Assembly: GCF_047948215.1 (NCBI RefSeq)
Contig: NC_134458.1
Span: forward strand, 87,375,260 to 87,439,259
DNA length: 64,000 nucleotides
Direction: 5' to 3'
DNA from: Lycorma delicatula
Taxonomy: Eukaryota > Arthropoda > Insecta > Hemiptera > Fulgoridae
Shown here: positions 52,001-61,000 of the stretch, one piece after another
Layout of the letters: every line of letters starts with the position of its first letter
How positions within the stretch are numbered: position 1 is the first letter of the stretch
The notes under the pieces: model-generated
The model's database searches: none
Seen by the model: only the letters and a program-made list of their open reading frames with translations
Told to the model about the DNA's origin: nothing
Position numbers and translations under genes: made by a program

Positions 52001-55000
52001 AGTATATATAGAAAGTGGTTCTACTACACAACAGTAACAAATATCCTTCAATACCAATCACTTTTGGTATTTATTTAAAAGAGACATACGATGTGGTGAA
52101 AGACGTTCTTGAAAAAAATATTATAAAAAAACAGCCAGAACATGTGTGGTGATTTGAAAGTTATAGCTATTTTGTTGCAGTTAGGCTATACTAAGTACAT
52201 GTGTCTTCTTTGTGAATGGGACAGCCGAGCTAAGTATAAACATTATGTTACTAAAGAGTGGAAAAAACGATACAACTTAACTCCAAATGGGAAATTCATG
52301 AGCCCTTAGTTAACCCAAAAAAAAACATTTTTACTCCCTCTCCATATCAGGCTAGGACTAATGAAAAATTTTTTTAAAAGCAATGAAGAAGGATAGGCCT
52401 GGAATTTTGTACATCAGGCAGAATTTTCCAAATGTAAGTGAAGGAAAAATTAAAGAAGAAATTTTTTGGTTCTCAAATAAAAGAGTTGGTCAAAGATGAT
52501 GTATTTAACTCAATGTTAAATAATGTAGAAAGTGCAGCTTGGGCTTCATTTAAAGATGTTTGCAAAAATTTTCTTGGCAAATAAAAATCTGAAATTACCA
52601 CGATATTGTTAATCAACTTCTTACTTCATACTATGGGATATAATATGTCTTTAAAAATACATTTCCTCCACTCGCATCTGGATTTTTTCCCAGACAGCCT
52701 GCGAGATGTAAGTGACGAATATGAACATTTCCACAAAGACATTTTGGTGATGGAAAGCCACTATAAAGGAAAATGGAATACTAACATGCTAGCCGATTAC
52801 TGTTGTAAATTGATTCGGGATGTGTCTGAGACTATTTATAAAAGAAAAGCATCAGCGAAATCATTCTAACACAGGTATGGCCATGCACAATTATAAATTT
52901 TACAGATTTTAACTATATTTTTCCTTAATTTTTTTTTAAAGCCTAATTTATTTTAAACTAAGGGTGATAGAAAAATAGTATTTACAGATCTGTAATGTAC
53001 GCAAATAAAGCAATTCAAGAAATTGTATCGCACTTAGAGTAACATTAAAAAATTTTTTTTTGTCTATCAGTGTAATTATTGATAAGAGTTTTCCTTAAAT
53101 GATCAGAATTATATTGTTCAGTTTAAAGATATGAAATTATGAAAATTCTTTCTCAGTTTCTTTCATCTTATAGATTGTAATTTTTATTTTTCTATGATTA
53201 AAGAAATCATGTTTTTTAATAGTGGTTTGTGATAATCTTTTTTTCTGTCAGCCATCAATTTAAGTTTTCTGTCTTCGCTGGTTGTTAGTTCAGTATTCTA
53301 CATATTTTAAATATTATACTATGAAGTGATAATATTTACTCTTTTTGAGTTTTCCACTGTAGAGCTCTGTTTTCTACTCTTGATTCATTAATGAATATAT
53401 CCTCCCATTTTGTAGTTTGTCAGATGTTGCAGTGTTGAAATACATTACTACTGGATTGTGCTGGATCTGGAGATATGTTTAGTACGAGAAGATTTGCATA
53501 ATTCTACTCCTCCATCTTTATTTTCTTCCACATAAATTTTACATTGAATCACAGTGCTGCAGCTATTTCTACAGCTTGAATTTTTCTTTTTATAAATCTG
53601 TAAAATTCACTCAACTAAATCATTTTGTTAAGGTCCAAATTATCATTTGATTTTCGTAAGTTTTCAATAGCTTTGATCTAATAAAATTAGATTTTATCAG
53701 GAATAAGAGGTCTGGGTTTACCCGGTCAGAACCTCATCTGCTAGTTTTCTTTTTGTATAATTTGTGTATAAAATCGGAGTCATTGGAAAGTTCTATCTGT
53801 AAGTGACTAACTATACCATCGAGTTCTAATAAAGAAACTGCTGCCCTTGTGTGCTGGCAAAAAGAAGATTTAGTTAATTATTATTGTTATTATATTAGTC
53901 ATTATATGTGGTTATCTGCCCTGAACTGGGTCTCTTGAACCGTATCATCCCCATTCTTCTCTATTTCCAGCTAAATCTTGAAAGCTTGTTTTTTTTTTTA
54001 GATCATCTGTAATCTTCATTCTCTTTACACCTTCTGATTCCTCATTCACTGTTTTAATTGATCCTTTCTTATGGTTTATCACCCCACTTTGCTTTCCTAT
54101 TTAGGATCATTCTTAGGTTTTGTTTACCCTCCTTATTACTTCATTTTTTACTCTGTCTGTCCAGTTAAAATGTGTAAGTGAATGACAAATATTTTACTTT
54201 TGATTAAAACTATTTTTGTATTGTAAGAAAACTGTTGTAAGAAGACCTCATTGTCTCCAAAATCATGGTAAAATTTGTTCATTATCCAGATTAAATTGTT
54301 GCCTTGCTATTGATCCTTACAATCCTGTCTTGTTGCTGTGTGATGGAGCTGTTGAGATCATGTGTTTATTTTCAAGTCAGCATTTTTCGAATGATAAATT
54401 CAGTCAGGGTATGGCTGTTCTCATGAACGTGTTAAAATATTGTACCTTATATCTATGATAATTTTATATATGTTACTAATAAGTAGTTCATCAGCACAAT
54501 AACCAGAATGATTTGTTTATATTCTTTGCTCAGTTCTGCTTTGTTTGTGTATTGTTGGAATGGCAGTCCTAATATTTATATGTCAGTTGGGCTATCATTA
54601 TGATGATTAATTTTATTGTTTAAAATAAAATTAATATGTATATTTTTTCCGATTCACTTCATGGTTTTACTTTTTGGTGTGTTACAATAATTGGATGTAA
54701 AAAACGTTATCTTGCTGAACAGATTATTTGTTTTTTATTTCATGTTAGTTTTATTCACTGGTGATAAGTGTGTGATTATATTTTTCTTTCTCTGGTGTTA
54801 TAATTTTATAAAATTTGTTTTTAGTGTTGTTTGTACTATGTGCACTACATATTTTCTTTTTCTTTGTAAATAAATTTTTCTTTTTCCAGTTGTTTAGTAG
54901 GAATTTTATTCTGCTTGCATGAATAATACTTGTCTAAAGAATGATTATGTTTTTGTAGAAGTTAATTTGTCTGGGATTCAATAAATGCATATTATTATTT

Positions 55001-58000
55001 ATTGTGTTAACAATTCTGCATAGATAAGAATTATTTATGTTGAGGAAATAACTATTTCTTTTATACAGGTTGAAAAATGTTACGCAAAACACTGTATTAT
55101 AATTACGAGTTTGTATATATTGTTTTCAATACAATAATTTATTTATTTTTCACTTTCATGAGAACTACTGTAAATACTATAAAATAATTTTTTATTACAA
55201 TAAAATGGTTGATTTGATTAGGTTAAGTAGGACTAAAAAATAATGTATTTGAATATAAACTCAGTAGAAATAGCATGTGAAAAATATGTAGTCACTATTA
55301 TTCTCCACTGTATTCATTAATAATACAGTAAAACTTCTTCAGTGTTATTAATTAAATAGAGGTGAGTTTATAAAAATGTAGTTAATTAAAACTGAATTTT
55401 TTCTGCTGTTATGTTTTGAGATAAAGTTTTAAATTAAGTAATGTTCAGTTATTATTAAAAAACTATTTTTTAATTTAAAATAGTTAATTTTAGAGATCTA
55501 CAGAAATCCTGATATTAATGTGTGCTACAATTTAATGAAACAGTAATTCTTTATTCAGACTAAAACATTATAATGAAACTTTAGGTTTGTTTTATTAACA
55601 AACATAGTTTGTGGTTTTGGTTCCATCACCTGTTGTAGTTATACATTTCAGAAGTACAGTAACATGTAAATTAATATGAAAACAGATGTTATTTAATAAA
55701 AAGTAACCTTATTTAGAAAAAAAAAACATACCTGTACAGTTTGTGAATATATATATATATATATGTATATGTCCTTTATTCTTAATTCAGCAAGTTTACT
55801 ACCCATTTTTTTATTTCTTCATCTTGAAATCATACTGATATTATTGCTTTAATGAGTTAAATTTTGTGGTACATTCAGTTTTGATAGTTGTTATTTTGAC
55901 TATTACCCAAAAATTTTCAGTTGGGTTTAAGTCTGGGGAGTTGTCTGCCATGGGAGTACTTTATTATTTCATTCTTTGAAGAATCTTTCAACTTTGTGGC
56001 AGTATGACATGGCACCAAATCTTGTTGGAACCCTCTGTTGCCATGTAGGGATTTATTTTAAAGTTGTGTCGCTACCCTTTTCTTCAGAATCTTGATAAAT
56101 CCATCACTTCTCAACATACCATCTACTGGAAATAATGAACAAGAGGTGTCAAATGTGAAACAACCTTAAAACATTTTTTTCTGGGGATGTTTAACTGTTG
56201 GGTATAAGCCGGTGATGTATTTTCATCTGATGCTTTTCTAACATATGGAACCCTTTGCCCTTGACATAAAGATGTGACTCGTCTGAAAACAATATTTTTC
56301 TAGTCTTCTATGGTCCAGTTAGCATTTTCTTTGGCTCACAAGAGTCTTTTTTTGCACATTGCTGTTGTTAAAAGCTGCTTTTTAGCTGGCTGTCAAGCTT
56401 TCCATCCCGCTGCAAGAAGTTGATGTCTTAACAATTGTCATGTGTAAATATGTTCCACTGGCTGCTAATTCTCAATTTAGGTCCACAGCAGATCATTTTA
56501 TATCAACTTTTTTTTTTCACTAATAACAGATCCTACGTTGGAATATTTTTGTTTTTACACCTACCATTTGCCTTCCCTTTCAGGTGAAATGGAACCAGTT
56601 TCTTTAGAATGTTTTAAAAATAGCATTCAGTGTCCCTAGTCCAATGCCACACTCAGAAGCTATTTGTTGTGTCCTACTGGTATGCTCAGAAAGAGAAACA
56701 GTTTTTAAACACTTTTTTTTGGCATTATGTCCATTATTAATTCAAGACAGAACAAAAAATATGAAAATTTGATTTTGTAATAAAAAATGAAACAAACTTT
56801 CACAAAACAATATTTATAATATGAAAATTACTAAATAACCAAAGAATGATAATCTCATACTAACTTGAAGATTGGGTGTGGTCAAGCAGTGTAACCACAA
56901 CATAGAAATAAACAAAACGTTCCCTGTGTTCGAATTAATTTATCTGTTATTATTGTAAAAGTTATATATCAATTATATGTTGGAATAAAAACATATATAA
57001 TGTAATTTAATTTTTGTAATGATTGTTTAATGTTGTTGAATTTTTAATAAATGATGATTTTTAACAAAAGGGAATATACATGGGTTGTGTAGAAAATTTT
57101 GATTTTCCTAAGTGTGATTTGAATCCTGTGTAGGTCTGTATATAATTTTTCCCGATATTAATGAAGCTTGAGTTTGATTGTAACATTTAAGGATTATTGT
57201 AGTTTTCACTAAAGAAAAAGTTCAACTTTGGTGAATTTTGTTTAATGAACCATTTTAATGGTTTGTAAAATAGAACCACTTTCATGGTTACCTATTATGA
57301 TAGATAGATTATGCTTAAAATGCCTGTTGTGGGCAAATGGAAATCTATAACTTTATTGATGTTTTATATAAAAAAAATTACTGTATATTTTTATCTGAAG
57401 TTTTTTTCTGATGATTGGTCTCAATTGTCATAAAAAAATGTTGCTCTTTAAAGATAGGTAAAGATTTTTCTCTGAAACATGCTTTTTAACATTACTATTA
57501 TGGTGTGTACATAATTTTAAAATAGCAGTTAAAGATGGTATGGAAAAAATTTGTACAAAAAAGAAACATTTCCATTTAAACTGCTGGCACTGTTGGCTTT
57601 GTGTTAGAGAATTAAGTTTCCTAACATTGTTTCACAGAAAAAACAGCTCTACAAGCAAGTACAATTTCAAGCTTGTGTGAGGTGACTTCTTTTCTAAAGA
57701 TTGGCAAAGGTTATGTCTAATTATTTATGTCTAATTGTAAGTAAAAGTAGATATTGTAATCCATGTAAAAATGATGGAAGCTTCTGTATTATACATGTGA
57801 AAGATTTTATTTCATTTCTTTGTTTATTTAATATCTTAGGAAATTATTTATATAATTTTTGAATGACCATTTGTGTTCTATTTATACTTTTCTCAGTAAG
57901 TGTTGGTATGATATTTTTTTGCTGAATTAATATTTTATCTTTGAATGAAACGGTTGTAAAATAAATACATTTAGATAACTTCATTATTGAACAAGAATGC

Positions 58001-61000
58001 AATTTTAACACAATGATTAATTTTGTCATATCTTTTTTATGGTTATAGTTTGCTAACTAAATTATGTTCATAAAAGGTAATTGTATGGTATTGATGGATG
58101 AAATTTGAAAACTGCTTGAGTTTTCAGTTTGTTTTTCAATTGTCAAAATAGGGTGAACTGTTAAGAAAGATATTAGGAACTTATAAAGTTTTCATTTTGC
58201 ATTCTTCTTAGGTAGAACTACGAGAGTGATTATTTTCCTCATTGCACTTGCTTAGTATAAAATTCTTTTATTAATAAACTTGTTTTAAAAAGTATATTTT
58301 TTATGAAAGAGTTTTATACAATATTAAATTATTTTAACCAATCATCAAAATTGAGATATTTAAGTTTTTTCCAATATAATAGATTTTGGGTGCAACTAAA
58401 CTGTATTTTGTCGATCTCTGATGATTCTACGATTCCCATAAAATCTCAATTATTAATAACTTAAAAGTAAAGATGTGAATTAAAATAAAAATGTTAATCG
58501 CTCAAGCCATTTCTATTAAATCAATTTATGTTCATCTAATTTAAGTAATATGGGAAGCAATTTAACTGCTTGTTCTTAGATGTTTATTACTAGCTAATCA
58601 CCGTGACAGTTTATGCTGCAAAAAAGGAAAACAGTTAGTATAATAAGGTATAGCAGTTCTGTGATTTGTTAGTTTTACAAGGTCTGCTATAGCATATGTT
58701 TAATTTTGAGCATCCTGGTTAAGATAATAAACTACAAAACTTGTAACCTAATAGTTTTGAAATATTTGGAATATTAAGGAATAGCAGCCTGGAAATTAAA
58801 GGTTATGAAATAAGGATGAATACGGTTTGAAGCCGTATTTACTTAATAAACTGGCTCCCATGGTATACTGAAGTTAATATTTGGTTGTAGTTTCTCAGAT
58901 TAATGCAGGAATTATTTATTTCTGGGTGTAGATCAGAGCCTGATGGGTCTGAATATAACTGAAGGATTCGATATGGCCAAAGATTACGTGAGAAGGGTCA
59001 AAATAAAGAAAATGAGTGAATCTTATAAACGTTTTACCGATTGAGGAACTGCAGTAAGAAACTCTAACAAAAGGAAACATCAAGAACCTCTCTGGGCCAC
59101 AGGTTCCCATCTCATTGATATTGTCCTGGAGATCCTGGCATTTTTAATGAAATTTAAGTAGCATATTATCAATCGGTGATTTTGATTTTATCCTGACCAG
59201 CTAACACATATGCTGCTGAAAAACTGCCTATATATTTCTTCTCAGGAGGCTTTTCATTTTCTGAAGTAATGCAGTACCAACATGCGTGTGCTACCAATAA
59301 CTGCACGCAATTATCTTTAGAAGGCAATTACGTAATACTATTTTTTCCTACAATTGCAGACTGCTTGCTACTTTTAATTATTAAGGAAATAGAAATAAGA
59401 GAGAAATTACTTTCATTGTAAATTAAATCAAAATTCATGCTTAATTAATTAAAGTAATGGTTTAGCTTGAGTATATATCTCGATAAAATTATTATTGGAG
59501 TAAAATTTAATCAGAGGTGTTAAACTGACTAAAAGTTGCTTAAATTGTGCATGGCTTAAGTATGGTTTGTTCAGCTGGTTAAAGAGGGAATGAATATTTT
59601 TTAATAATAGCTTCATTAACATTAACAGTAGTGTAAGTGCAGTTTTTTTTTATTTTTATTATTATTATCTTGTTTGTTTTTTTCTTTTCTTTTATTAAAA
59701 TGCCATGCAGTCTGTTTTAGGATAGTTAATTTTTAATAGAAATAAATATTTAAGTAAAAATTCATTTTTTTCTCTACAGAAATAGATTCCTCTTGTCTAT
59801 GAATATACAGTAGACCTCTTATCCACAGGGTTTCATTGTTTTCTATTCACCTTGGGCCAAAATTAATTAATAAAAAATTTGCTAACTACAGAATACAGTC
59901 TACTCTTTGTTTCTCAGCAACTGGGTAATATGGTTGAGGCATAAGATTTTTAAAGAGGTTTTATTTGTAAAGCAGGACAAAAGTTTATTATAGTAATAAA
60001 GAACACGTGCTATTATTTAAACAAAATTTTGATCTCAGAGGAGGGAAATTCTTAATTTAAAGTTTGACTAAGAAAGTTTTTTTTTTAACTGGTGGAGTCT
60101 TTTTTAACTTAATTGCTGTTGCTATTGAAGAATAGCTAAAGGGATAAATGTTATACAAAATTACTAAGTTTCATAAGCCAAACCAACAGCACAAAAAAGC
60201 TTCTTGTGTTAGAAGTATCAAAGTCTAAATTTTTTTAGTTAATGTCTTTTACCTATAATTGATTTTTCCCTTTGAAATATTTCCATTAATTGTGTTCTAC
60301 ACTATTTAATTTCTAAAATTACAAAGCAATATCATGGCTCTTTGTAGTTTGTTAATTTTATCCAGTTAACCTACAAAAAAATCTTAAACTACTTTTTAAA
60401 TTTATTTAAAGGAATTATTCCAAAGTTTTAATAATTCAGGAATATTTGTGCAAAATAAGTAGGAGTCGATTATATTTTCAATGTTGGTGGTAGCTTGTTT
60501 TGTGTAATTTATCAGTTCAGCTTTATCATAGATATATGTGTTTATAGGGTTTGCTATTATCCATTTGGTAGATGTAGAAATGTATTATTTGCAGATACCA
60601 GTGAAAGTTCTGCAAAAAAAAATTGTAGGGTTTTCCCCCAGTTTTTCTATATAAAGAAGCATACATTGTTAATAAATTTTTATAAATACAGAAAATTATT
60701 TTTAACAAGTAAAAGTGGCATATAAGTTGCATAGGTCTGATGAAATATGAAATTATAATTTTCAGTCCCTTATTTTTAAAGGGTACATGTATAAGTGCTA
60801 ATTTTAACATATTAGGAATATCATATAATTTTATGATAGGCATACTTTCAGTTCATATTTCATTTCTAATTGAAGTGTATTTATTTAAATGGTAGCATTA
60901 GAAAATCTTCTTTTTTTTTATTACTTCAAAACAATTTGTAGTTTATTGAAGATATATATAAATTATTATTATGAAAACATTCTTGTTAAAGCTTTTGAAT

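Noticed and set aside
60526..60843. 105-codon minus-strand frame
   Set aside because: Ile/Lys/Phe/Tyr-rich as expected from AT-rich chance frames; an overlapping opposite frame is also open.
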